The notes beneath the pieces are model-generated. The model was not told where the DNA came from. It did no database searches and saw only the letters and a program-made list of their open reading frames with translations. Positions 12,730 through 24,023 of a stretch of 64,000 nucleotides of DNA are shown here, in pieces. The stretch is from contig CM059587.1 of the NCBI GenBank assembly GCA_030407085.1, forward strand, positions 44,118,501 to 44,182,500, read 5' to 3'. Within the stretch, counting starts at the first letter, position 1; each line of letters begins with the position of its first letter. Source of the stretch: Trichopria drosophilae (Eukaryota > Arthropoda > Insecta > Hymenoptera > Diapriidae). A program made the position numbers and the translations under genes.

Positions 12730-13400
12730 AAAAATAATTGTCACACGTGAAGCGACCGACGGCGATTGACGCCTCACCCTTGAGCCGGTGAAACGAGCAT
12801 TCGCGATTTTAAGCTGTCGATGGCACTGTCGCTTTTTGTTCATTACGGACCTTCGTCACGATCTTGCTTCGCGCAGCAAATGAAAGCTGCGGCATGGCAG
12901 GAGGAGTGCAAGCAACGGGCACGGCGCGGAGGTACTAATCACCAGCCACCTGGTAGCGTGCATCGGATGTTTAACTTTTAGAAAGGGCCGCACCCTGGTG
13001 AAACGAAGGGAAAAATATGGAAGCGCAAAAAAGAAAGAAGGGAAAGGCAAATGCCGCAAATAGCGACGCATGAATACCATGCGAAAAAGCGAGACGGAGC
13101 GAGAAAACGACAGAGAAAAAGGAAGGAGAAAGGATAATCCTTAATGAAAGTCGGCGACAGAGTCTGATCCGCGATCCCCCTTGTTGGCGCTTGGACTAAG
13201 GGACGCCTGTACTCGAGTATCCCACATGCACATCCACACACACATGGAATTAAAGAAGAACACATCAAAGAGAATTCACTTGGTAATCAGTCTGAATTTT
13301 ATGCTTCGACATTCTGTTTTGCCCTTGTTTCAGGGCATGCAGGAACTGGACTTTTTACGTTTTTCACTTTAAACCGCCACATATATATACATATATACTC
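12730..13400. other. CpG- and purine-rich island
   Basis: Between about 12740 and 13270 the sequence is far richer in G+C and CpG than its surroundings and strongly purine-skewed on the plus strand (13010-13140). The overlapping frames at 12856-13080 and 12978-13268 on the minus strand follow from that skew and show no family signature. It could be an unannotated promoter or non-coding first exon, or a conserved regulatory block. A short ATATATACATATATA tract follows at about 13380. Confidence 0.4.
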
Positions 13401-13591
13401 GGATATACCCTTTATCAATTATTTCGGTTCATCAATTGCTTTCCTGCCTTTCTTCATTTTGGTAAACCTTTCGAAAGATTACTTCCTCTCAAACAAAAAT
13501 GGAACTATGTAAGTGTATCTGAAATAATATTGTCCCCCGAATACGAATATCATAATAAGAACTGGCGATTGGGCATACTAAATCTGCCATC

Positions 13592-14621
13592 TTAACCCAT
13601 AAACGCCCAAGAGGACACAAATTTCACCAAGATTTTCGGAATATTTCTTGACATTAAGAACCAATTAAAAAAATGTTAGATAAAACATTTTCGACGTAAA
13701 TTTGATCGATCTTTCCGAATCTGCTGTTAAAAAATCCATCGAGCCCATTCCAAAAAAGTTATGCTTGGTTTTCACAAAAAAATCAGATTTTTTCACTGAC
13801 AAATATTTTTTAATCGGCATTTTCACATTGGAAACGGTTAGGGAGATCACTGATCGGTGAAATATCGTGTCCTCGAACCTGTAACTTTGAAATGTGCATG
13901 ATAGCATTTATAAAGTTGGAAACTGTCAAAATGGCGGCTCAAACATGAACAAAAACTGCGAAAAGCCCCTGAATTTTTTATTCGAAAATGATAGACTTTG
14001 GCAAAAAATGTTGCAAAACAAAATGTTCTTAGAATCGATTAAAGAAAACATCCAAATTTTTTCACAATTTTTCTAGGACTTTTCATATTTTTTCAAAATT
14101 TTGCAATTTTGAAAATGAAGAAAGGTGTTTTAAACATTCTGAAAAAATTTGAGCGTATTCTTTGATCAATTCTAAGAACTTTTTGTTCATCGGCATTTTT
14201 TCCGAAAGCCTATCATTTTCGAATAAAAAATTCAGGAGCTTTTCGCCGGTCTTTTCGTGTTTGAGCCGCCATTTTGACAGTTTCCAACTTTATTTTCAAA
14301 ATGCTATTATGCACATTTTAAAGTTAAAGGATTAAGGACACGATATTTTCACCGATCAGTGATCTCCCTAACCGTTTCCAATGTTAAAATGCTGATTAAA
14401 AAATATTTGTCAGTGGAAAAATCTGATTTTTTTTGTGAAAAACCAGGCATAACGTTTTTGCAATGTGCTCGATTGATTTTTTAACGGCAGATTCGGAAAG
14501 ATAGATCAATTTTACGTTGAAAATGTTTCATCTAACATTTTTTGAATTGGTTTTTAATGTCAAGAAATATTCCGAAAATCTTGGTAAAATGTGTGTCCTC
14601 TTGGGGGCGTTAATGGGTTAA
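13592..14621. mobile_element. piggyBac-like palindromic element with ~500-bp inverted arms
   Basis: The ends are TTAACCCATAAACGCCCAAG and the inverted CTTGGGGGCGTTAATGGGTTAA, with TTAA at both outer edges. Almost the whole element is two inverted arms of roughly 500 bp around a short centre near 14075-14110. For example GATCACTGATCGGTGAAAT on the left pairs with ACCGATCAGTGATCTCC on the right. It has no intact coding frame; 13665-13907 and 13894-14076 are translated arm sequence. A diverged single arm of the same family is at 41960-42376. Confidence 0.85.
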
Positions 14622-14733
14622 AAATGGCCCTTTTTTAGTTTTTGCCTTTAATTAGAAAAATAAAAAGTTGCACCAAGAAATGTTTGACCAAAAAAAGATT
14701 TTATCCCTACCAAAAGACATGTGCATTTTCATT

Positions 14734-15155
14734 TTAACCCATTAGCGCATACGCATACCAGTGGTGCGATTTTGGACACGCGAATTTGATGTCAGAATTA
14801 CAAAATTCAAAATAATTGTTACACCGGCAATCGGAATTTCACAAAAATCGATGTATATAAGCTTCTCAATGTCCGCCATTTTGAATTTTGCAAATCATCC
14901 ACTAAATTTTGTGCTCCTTATTCTATTTCCAGGCTCAGTTTCCGTTTTGAACATCCTAAAGGGGTGAAAAATAAGGGCTGACGGTGAAATTTTCAGTTTT
15001 TCTAGAAACTTAGATCTAGGGGGTTTGATACAACTGATTCCGTTTCCAAGCTTAGTTTCTATTTTATAACATTCTAAAGGGGTGAAAAATAAGAGTTGAG
15101 AAATAAGGGTTAAGTGTCAAATCTTCATTTTTTCTAGAAACTTAGATCTATGGGT
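14734..15155 (+). repeat. piggyBac-like left end followed by a two-copy tandem repeat
   Basis: TTAACCCATTAGCGC at 14734 resembles the termini of the neighbouring TTAA elements, but no inverted right end was found, so this looks like a broken copy. At 14910-15022 and 15024-15155 there are two diverged copies of a unit of about 115-130 bp. Both contain a GTTTCCA/TTTCCAGG(C/T)T-type start, CTAAAGGGGTGAAAAATAAG and TCTAGAAACTTAGATCTA. Confidence 0.55.
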
Positions 15156-15589
15156 TCTATTACCTTGCGCCAATGAGATGATGTTATATCGTCATTCTCG
15201 ATTTAGGTCTTTAAATCAAGGTCCTAATGTTATTTTATATCCGTTATCACAAATTATGCGAAACTAACAATAAATTCGCAATCAGCGATCCCGAAAACCT
15301 CAGTGTCGAAATTTATGCTATATAGAAGGTTTTCGTTTTGAGGTTAGGATTCAGAATTTCAAGAAAACAACCCATTATTCAGATAGAGCATGCCGAAAAA
15401 CGGTTGTATACCAATTTTGTTTCAAATTGGTTGAAATCTTCAAAAGTTATTCAGGTATATCTATTAATCAGCTTTATGTCAGTTATTATTGGTTCCATTA
15501 CAAAGCATTTCCCACCCCAAAGATTCCGATTCTATGATTTTTTCAAAAATCGGCCCACCCTTGTAAGGTGTCGGTGTAGGTGGTCTCTG

Positions 15590-16440
15590 TAATTGGGACA
15601 AAATTGTGTGAAAAACCATGCGTCGGTATTGGACGAGTTTTATTTATTCTGTGTTGATGAAATGTTATGGGTGTGCGGAATAGACGCCGAAAGGCGCTGT
15701 ATGATTCTCAGTTTTACAATTAGTTTAATCGGTTCCGCAACGAGCACGAGCTCTCACTTGCAATTCGGTAGTTGTCAAGTTTGGACACACGAATTGGTGA
15801 TTGATATTTGCAAAGGCGGTGTATAGAGGAGGGAAGGTAAGCGCAGTGCGCGTTCGCGTTTTTGAGAAATAATTTATTATTTTTATATTATAAACGAACG
15901 ACATTTTCTCTTTTCTGTTTCGCAGGGCGGGATTACGTGACGACTGTTTTTTTTGGGACAAATATCATTCACGCGATAATTTTGACTGTAATTATACGCT
16001 TAGACGTATGGTAAATTCTCGCGTTAAATAATTGTCGAGCAAGATATAATATGTCAAAGATTTTTTGCTCGACATAAAGTCGTGTAGTGTCTATCTTTTT
16101 GTATTCACTTCAATCGGATTACCAAAAATCTTAAATGTATATTGGTGCGTAACGATTGGCCGTAAAAGCGTCATAATCTGTAATTTAAAAAAAATCCAAA
16201 TGATTACTCCACGTGAGTGCGATATTCTGACGAGGTGTCCGAATTAACGTGGTTATTTAGCAATTCTGCGGGGCTAAACGGCGTATTGTATATTTGAATA
16301 CGGCGATTTTAGTCCGTTTTACACATCTGTGTAAGACCACGTGTTTATGGCACCGATAGATGTAACGCGCCATATTTGTTTGTCCGCTTCGCCACGTGTC
16401 GAATAACGGTTACTATAATTTCTGTATAATAAACTCTCAC
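15590..16440. other. Moderately CpG-rich segment with a possible 89-bp intron
   Basis: The segment holds CpG-containing stretches (15830-15980, 16200-16400) and two CACGTG boxes, near 16340 and 16395. GGGAAG|GTAAGCG at 15836/15837 and TTTCTGTTTCGCAG ending at 15925 would delimit a short intron, but the frame leading into it (15593-15826) stops before the donor. If transcribed it is non-coding. The evidence is only the splice-like signals and composition. Confidence 0.25.
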
Positions 16441-18012
16441 ATCGTTTCGAAATATAAATTAATTCATTTAAAGGAAAATTTTACAATGCATCGACAAAAT
16501 TTACCAAATTCCTATTTATGATATGAGAGGTATGATTATTTAAAGTCATATTAAACGCGTCATAACGTCAACAAGAAGGTTCGATATAGAAAACCAAAAA
16601 TGGAGAGTTGAAGGTAGTCAAGGGGAAAAAATCAAGAAACCCGCGAGAACAAATTTGGTGCCAATTATTAATTCTACAAGTTAATTTGCTATCGATGCAC
16701 CGGAAATCAACGGAGGTCAACGAGAATTCCATAGCGAAAATTCAGTGGTCACACATATCGGGTTGATGTCAGCAATATTTTCAAGAAAAGTGCAGTTTTT
16801 GGTTTTCGTCGGAATGTTCTCAGGTGTGTAACGAATGAGAGATTTTGGGGTGTCACCTATGATGTCTATTTTTTGTTAACTGATACCTTGTAATATTCCC
16901 CTTAATTTTGAAAATTGGAAATTCGAAAATCTGTTATATTTAAACATAAAATTATATTTTTTTTTATCAATTATCTAAATAAGCTAAAATTTATATAAGC
17001 TATTAATATTGATTGATTGAATCATTTTTCATATTTTTTGTAAATATCAAATTGATCTATATAATTATTAGTTTGAAGAAACACAAACTTACACCCTAAT
17101 GTACATGATACAGAACCAGTTATGTCACTTTGTTTTTGTACATATATATGATACAGTGCCAGTTAACTGGTTAACGGAAATAAGAAAATCTTCGAGATCT
17201 CCATACTCCATCATTTCCACAAATATCTTGAAATTTTGTTTATATTATTATTTTAAGACTTGAGACAAATTTCATCGATTGGTACGAAATAGAAGACGGA
17301 TGTGATTAAGGAAAGCATAAGGCCCATTGCGACCGAAGTTATTATTTAAGGTTCTCCGTTTGATGACTTTGGTCTCCAGACTATTTTTGGGTATGTTTTT
17401 TCAATTCTTTTTTCTTCCTGCTGTTTTTTCGCAGTGGTTTCTCTATTTTCTATCAAGTTTATTTATTTTGTATAATATCTACACAGTCTCGAATAGCACA
17501 CTTGCCGAGCAATCGTTATGGGTTGAACCATTATCGTAACTTTTTGAACTAACACGATGAATATTCTATTTGTTTATCCGTGAAATTAAATGTTTTTATG
17601 TTCAAATCCTATTATATATGTGCGACTAATAGGTGACCAATACCGGGCGTTATTATCTCACACCATCCCACCCCGAACTTTTAAACTTCTATATTATAAG
17701 TTATTTTTGGAGAGTTGTCGCGGATTATGTCAAGTAAATTTTCTGAGCACGTTTCGGCTTACTCAGAGCACTCTGCAAGTGAACTGATTTTCCCTCTTAA
17801 GGTGCATTCTTGTAAATCATTTTTATTGCCTTCAACGTGTCCTTGGTATGCCTGACAATCTTCCGAAACCGTTTTTGGATATCTCAACTAAAGATGAAAA
17901 AAAATCAACACGAAATACGTGGGATTTTTATTCTCTGAACAATGATTAGTAATGTTTAATAGCTTACTGATTTATAATTCCGGTTACCATCAATTCCGAC
18001 AAACTTATGACA
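16441..18012. other. AT-rich stretch, no gene seen
   Basis: The frames at 17327-17539 and 17590-17787 are open but unremarkable. Near 17100-17175 the sequence TACATGATACAG/ATATGATACAG and CCAGTTA recurs in a short imperfect direct repeat. Confidence 0.4.
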
Positions 18013-19484
18013 TATACAAGATGTCCAAGAACTAGGTTACGATATTTCAGGAAGTGATTCTCCATGATATTTCAAAAAAAAAGTCCTGTACCAAAATTGG
18101 ATCTGAGGCTCAGAATTTGAGTGACGGGCCATTGTAGTTTGGAACAAAATTTACTTTTTCGGTACTACTTTTAATCCGTAAAATGAAATTTCACGGATAA
18201 CATGAAAGGTGAATCTGCGCTGTCAAAAACATAACCCATACGAACTAAATGCAGTCCGCGAAATCGAATTTTTCCAGCTTTCAGTACCGAAAAATAATGT
18301 TCGATTCGTAAGATTTTACGACCTTATATCGAACATTTTTATTTTTGCAATAACTTTATCGCTTTTAAGTTAGTTCAATGAATGAGGGCTCATTTCCAAA
18401 CTTTTTTAAAGTCCTACAATTAATCCATGAGATCATTAAGCCTGCGATGAATATTTCTGAAGTTATGTCCTCAAAAACAGAAAAAGGGGCCAATTTTTAC
18501 CGTTTTTCGCATATAACTTATTTCGACAAATAGCTAACGAAATGACACAACGAAAGAAGTTGTAAAGCTTGAACAGCCGAAGAATTTACCCCCTAATACA
18601 TTCAATAAAAATTGAATTAGCGGCAACACTCTTAATGTTGTAGAATTGGCGCTAAACGCGTATCGTCAGTATCAAACGAGTTCTTTGCCAATTTAAAAAA
18701 AAAAAGTCTTAAAATTGTTACATCTCAAATTAAGCACTGTAAAAGGCTTAATTTCAGCCTAAAATTGTGCTAATTTTCTTAAATTAAGTCAATATTTGCC
18801 TTCAAAACCTTGTTTTTAGTTTCGGAAACTTACTTTTAGTCAACATTCAGTCTCGAAATAAGATCTCTTAGGTATGACAAGCTCCAAAAATTTTTCTTTA
18901 AGCATAAATATCGACTAAAATTAAATTTTGCTGTCTGAAAGTAAGATTTTACGCCCAAATATTGACTTAATTTAAGAAAATTAGTTCAATTTTAGACTAA
19001 AATTAAGCATTTTACTGTGCTTAATTTGAGATCTAACAATTTTAAGACTTTTATTTCTGTGTACCACATTAAGAGTGTTAATTAAAAACTCAATTTTGAT
19101 CGAAAACGGACCTATGAGGGGGCAAATTCTTCGTCTTTTCAAGTTCTACAACATTACCCTATGTACCGTTTCGTTAGATATTTGGCGAAAAAAGTTTTTT
19201 CTGTTTTTGAGGCCATAACTTCAGAAATATTAATCACAGGTCAGATGCTCTTATGGATGAATTGTAGGGCTTAAAAAAAGCTTGAAAATGAGCTCTTACT
19301 CATTGAAATCACTTGAATGCAAGCCGAATTATTGCAAAAAAGTAATTTTTTTTCTAACCTTCAACGGCCCGTCACTTAAATTCTGAGCGACAGATCCAAT
19401 TTTGGTACAGGACTTTTTTGTTTGAAATATCATGGAGAATCACATCCTGAAATATCTTAATCCAGTTCTTGGACACCCTGTATA
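18013..19484. mobile_element. 1.47-kb near-complete palindromic foldback element
   Basis: The left end reads TATACAAGATGTCCAAGAAC and the right end reads GTTCTTGGACACCCTGTATA, inverted copies differing by two bases. Inverted similarity continues almost to a centre near 18880. Examples are AAGTCCTGTACCAAAATTGG against CCAATTTTGGTACAGGACTT, and the TTAAGTCAATATTTG block against CAAATATTGACTTAA. No coding frame of a transposase was seen. The GGGTGTCC-type end is a common theme of arthropod foldback elements, but I cannot assign a superfamily. Confidence 0.8.
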
Positions 19485-20717
19485 AGGAAGAAAATATATC
19501 AGAATGGTTTCTTTATGGGCTTCTATGACAAAAATACAAAATGGCGGATCATTAAATCCAGTCCGATTAAGTTCGCGGATATAATACGGCAGACGAATTT
19601 TTAAAACATTGACGGATTTTCGTGAAATTTGGTATCTTGTTTTCGCTTTTGTAATAACATTATTAACAATTTTTACTTAGTGTATTGAATATGCTACCTT
19701 GACTAACTATTAAAAATCGGACGTCTTATGTTAGTAAACAAAAGTATTCTATTTATTGAAAGCAGATTCCTCGTTCATAATTCGGACGCGATAAAAAGAC
19801 CTATTTTGAATGATACGAAGTTGACTTTTTAAGTTTTAACTCCGACGTCACCCTATGTAACAAATTGCTTTACTTGCTGCAGAAAGTTGTACTTTGATTA
19901 ATCCCGACAGTGATATTAGCCATTACACATAAATAATGTGTTAAGAAAATTGTATTAAATGCAATAATTAAACAATAAAAGAACTTGACATCTCCTAAGA
20001 TATCAATTAATATTCCAAAATAACGAATTTAACAAGAACAGTAATACGACTATAGGAAGTAGTAACAGGGGAAACCGGTCAGACGCGGTCATTTAACCCC
20101 TCTCGGAAAATCGTTCCGAACTGGTAATGGTTATCTTTTAATAATTTACACATATTCGAGGGCATCATGAAAAAAGTTCTTAGTGAAGAAAAAAATGTCG
20201 AGAAGATTTAAAAAGCATGATTACTAGTTAATTAAATGGTGTTCTGTTGCCACGAAAAGGAAATTGTTATTGTTACACACCTATTTCTGGACTAAATTGA
20301 TCGCTGATAACTAGCAGTTCATTCGGCGGAAATGTCATTTCATTTCACTCGCTAGAAGTAATATTGGTATTTGTGCATCAGTATACGATCCTAGTATCTT
20401 ACGATATTGAATTTTATTGACTGAACACCAGCATTCTCGTTACTCGAAGGGTGATCAACGCTATGGGGAGCCTAACAAGTTATTTTTTCATTTCTCTTTA
20501 TACGTGTAATCTATTATGTCATCAACTAAGAACACATTTTTACTATATTCTTGTCTGCTTAATCGGAAGGTTGATAGGCTTAATACACGTAGAATCACAA
20601 TGAAATCTATCTATTTGTAGATCAAACCAGCGCTCCGAAACATTTGCCAAGAATTCAATATTGAAGACAAATAATATTGTAGAAGAGTTAAATTGTACCC
20701 CAAGCAAATAAGAAATT

Positions 20718-22170
20718 TATATGGGCAAATCCACAGAACTTTTGACTTTCGTGTTATTTTAAGATTCGCGTAAATAAGCTGTACAGAAATATCTATAAAA
20801 CATTACTATTTACTAAAAAGGATATGCTTTTCAAGGTACAGTTATTTGATTTGCATGATAATTAAAAAAACACAGGAAATACGAAAGCTCATAAAATTTG
20901 AATAAACTGCTGCGTGCAAATCGTATTTTTTTAAATATTTTGTTCTGTAACTTTTGGAACGTGTAGTCTTTTCATTTGAAAATCATGTCGTTGATTAATA
21001 GCACTTTATAAAAGCCAAAGATACTTGAAAAATAAGTGTGCCTAACGCTTAATAAGAATGACATGCGTCCAAAGTCGCGTGCAGAAGATTTATGAAAAAT
21101 GGAATTTTCGTTAATTTCTAACAATAACTTTTGGAACAAACAATATTATGGCTCCATACTTTGGGAATTTTAAATTGATATAATAAGTGACGTATTCCAA
21201 GGAATTAGGTGTGTCTTGTCTCATCTCAATTCTGTGCCTATTACATCCTGTAGCCTTCGTGCGTAACTGTTGTTGAAAAATAACACTTTTGTCAGGCACA
21301 CGAACTATACACAATTAAATGCCTCGATTATTGGCGTAATTTATTGTTTTAGGTGTCATAATAATACTCTGAACTTGTTCCAGAAATACAATACAATGTT
21401 CGGGGGTAAAACAAGACATGAAATTGTCTCTTTGACACAAACTCCTTGCTTTACACGGAAAAATGCTGAAATTTGTTACGCGCGGGTTTTATTGGTAACT
21501 GATCATAAATACTATCACAAATATTAAAAATTGAAGATGGTAGATACAACATGGCGGACCAAATTCCTAAAAAGTTGCTTGAACCAGCTGAAACTGTGTA
21601 TTCGGGGTCGCTCATCGATCGAGATTCGCTATAGCTTTGCTCCAGAAATAATGAAAATGTAACTTTAGGTAACTTTGTTTTTCATCTCCCTTGCTTCATC
21701 TTTTCTGGTTAAAAATGAATAAATATGGTACTAATGACAACTTACGTTATACCTATTTAAAATTTTTGTTCAGGATTGCCGGAATTGTAATGCCTTAAAT
21801 CGACTTAAATAAATGTTTGCTGCGAAAACCCCCGAATACCCAATTTGAGCTTGTGTGAGTAACTTGTTACAAATTTGCCATCTTGAATTCTGAATATCTA
21901 TTGACGGATTCGTGACCAGTAACTTAAAAAACCCCAAGTAACAAATTTCATCTGTTTTCCGCGTACAGAAATATGTTTGGTTCGAAAATATAATTTTAGG
22001 TCTCGTTTTACCTGACTGCGCTGGAACAATCCTTTAAAAGTCGTAACGTGTCGTTTTTTCTACATTTTATATGTTTAGGAGTGGCCTCAGGTTGATTTTA
22101 AACGTGTGCCACCGAAAAAAATGTTTTTCTTAAAGCGTAAAGTTAAAAGTTCTGTGGATTTACCCATATA
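20718..22170. repeat. Pair of inverted 34-bp sequences 1.4 kb apart
   Basis: TATGGGCAAATCCACAGAAC followed by TTTTGACTTTCG (20718-20751) is the reverse complement, with three or four mismatches, of 22135-22170. They may be the terminal inverted repeats of an old element; a GGATCC-family repeat lies inside (21530-21990). No coding frame or target duplication supports this further. Confidence 0.4.
21530..21990. repeat. Dispersed repeat of the GGATCC family
   Basis: This carries the family motifs seen elsewhere in the window: TACAACATGGCGGACC, GAACCAGCTGAAACTGTGTA then TCGGGG, and an inverted portion with TGCCATCTTGAATTCTGAAT, ATTCGTGACCAGTAAC and AAAAACCCCAAGTAAC. It is degraded relative to the copies at 10071-11007 and 53613-54051. 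Confidence 0.55.
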
Positions 22171-24023
22171 CAAGAACACAAGATAAATTATCTTAAATTA
22201 AAATTGATGTTGAAATTTCTTCAAATATAAGTTTAAAAAAATGTTCATGATAAATTGTACGACGAAATGTAAAGTTCTAAAATGATAGAAAACGTAAAAT
22301 GAAATCAATATTTCGTAAAAATGAAGTCTATTCGTTGTGCCTTACATTCCGTTAATTTTCGGCTTAAAGTAAAACTTATTCAACTTTAACTACTCTAAGT
22401 TTCGAAAGTTTCACTTCAAATCCATGTAGTAACTGAAAGCACGTCCTTTTGGCTTAATATGATACTATAAGCCAGGGGATTTACTTAATTTAAGAAAATG
22501 AAGTGAATCTTAGAAAGAAATAAAATCCTTTATAATCCTTAAATATACATTCAGTAATAAATAAGGACTACTCTAAAATTGATACTATTCCGACGTGAAT
22601 AAATATCTATTTTGAGAAATCGTAACTGCGGAAATTGCTTTCTATTTGTATGTGCAGAATATAATAAATGCAGTGAACGAATGTCATATTGCTAAAAAAA
22701 CTGACATTAAATAATTGTTACCGAAAATTAAAAAGTTATAGAATTACAGTAAGCATTCACAATCTCGTGTATAGGGTGTGACGTTCTAGTAATAATGAAT
22801 ATTTACATTTTTTATAAAAATAAATGCCTACTTCCGATTAATCGAATTTGTTTTTTTGTGAAAGAATTTATTAACCAAATTTAAAATTTTTCGTTTATAA
22901 AAAAAGAGAGAAAATATTTATATTAAAAATTTTCACGTGGACACAATTAATTTTGATATTCTTACAAGGATTAAAAAATTAAATTATTAAAGACATATAA
23001 TTCAATCGAGAACGATTTCAATTGTTCATAATTAATGTTTAATGAAAACTACTCAAATAACGTTTACGTATACTTAATTATAAATTAAACCATAATTTAC
23101 GAAGCATAATTGGGAAACTCACATTCAATCAATTATTAAATTATGAAGTAACTAGATATCATGAACTGTATGAGAACGTAGAGGTGGTACAATCGATCCT
23201 CTGAGCGCAATAGGTCAAGTAACTCTAAAAATATCAAACTGTTTTTTAAATTAAATAAAAGGAGAAACCTTTTCAGCATAAAAAAATGATTTCAAATTAG
23301 ACACGCTATTCACGGTGTGAAAAGCGGAAGGTTTGTGTGTTCTCTCATAACGTAAATTACTATTATTTCGAGCTCTCTGTATCTCCTAAACTAACCATTA
23401 TTGAGTTTCATGCCTATAGAGACTTTTGGTCATGATGACGTGAATACGCGGTATTCTATATTTCAGCAATTAAATTCTCTGAAAGCTATTTCCACCTAAC
23501 TCTAGTGTGAAGCCATTTAACACGAAATTATATATTTGTACGCAAAGTATAGAATCCCTTGTATTTTAAATAGTAATAGAGCGGAAATTATGATATATCT
23601 TCAATGGCTTTATGATGATAAACGATTGCAATAAATTTATTTATAATATTTACAAAAATTAATATTCAAGGTAATAGAAAATATATTATTAACAAAATTT
23701 ATTACTGTACTCATGGCACAACAAAATTCATCTTATAATTCTTGAATATCCAAAAAGTATAACTATTAGATATAGATATTATGTTACACAGGCTATGAAG
23801 TGATTAGTAACGTAAAAAAGGTGTACATTATATTTTCGTAATAGTGATAAATTTGTTTGCAGTTATATCGAGGAAAGATGAGTGGAAAAACATAAACATT
23901 AAATAAAATCGATACGTTCTTGATCAGGCCCTGATAGTATAGCCTAATGAGGGCCTGAAATATATTCAGGCAGCCTAAGCTGGACCTGATTAGAGCCGTA
24001 TCAAAATTTCTACTCCGAAACCT
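22171..24023. other. AT-rich stretch, no gene seen
   Basis: No frame above chance length and no exon-like segment. At 23918-24020 there are several copies of an AGGCCTGA/GCCTGA(T/A) motif in both orientations just before the next foldback element. Confidence 0.4.

Noticed and set aside
12978..13268. 96-codon minus-strand frame with Cys-, Phe- and Pro-rich sequence
   Set aside because: It is the complement of a purine-rich island; overlapping frames in the same place are equally open and none shows a family signature.
17590..17620. GTTCAAATCC resembling a tRNA B-box near 17600
   Set aside because: No A-box, acceptor stem or cloverleaf arms can be formed around it.
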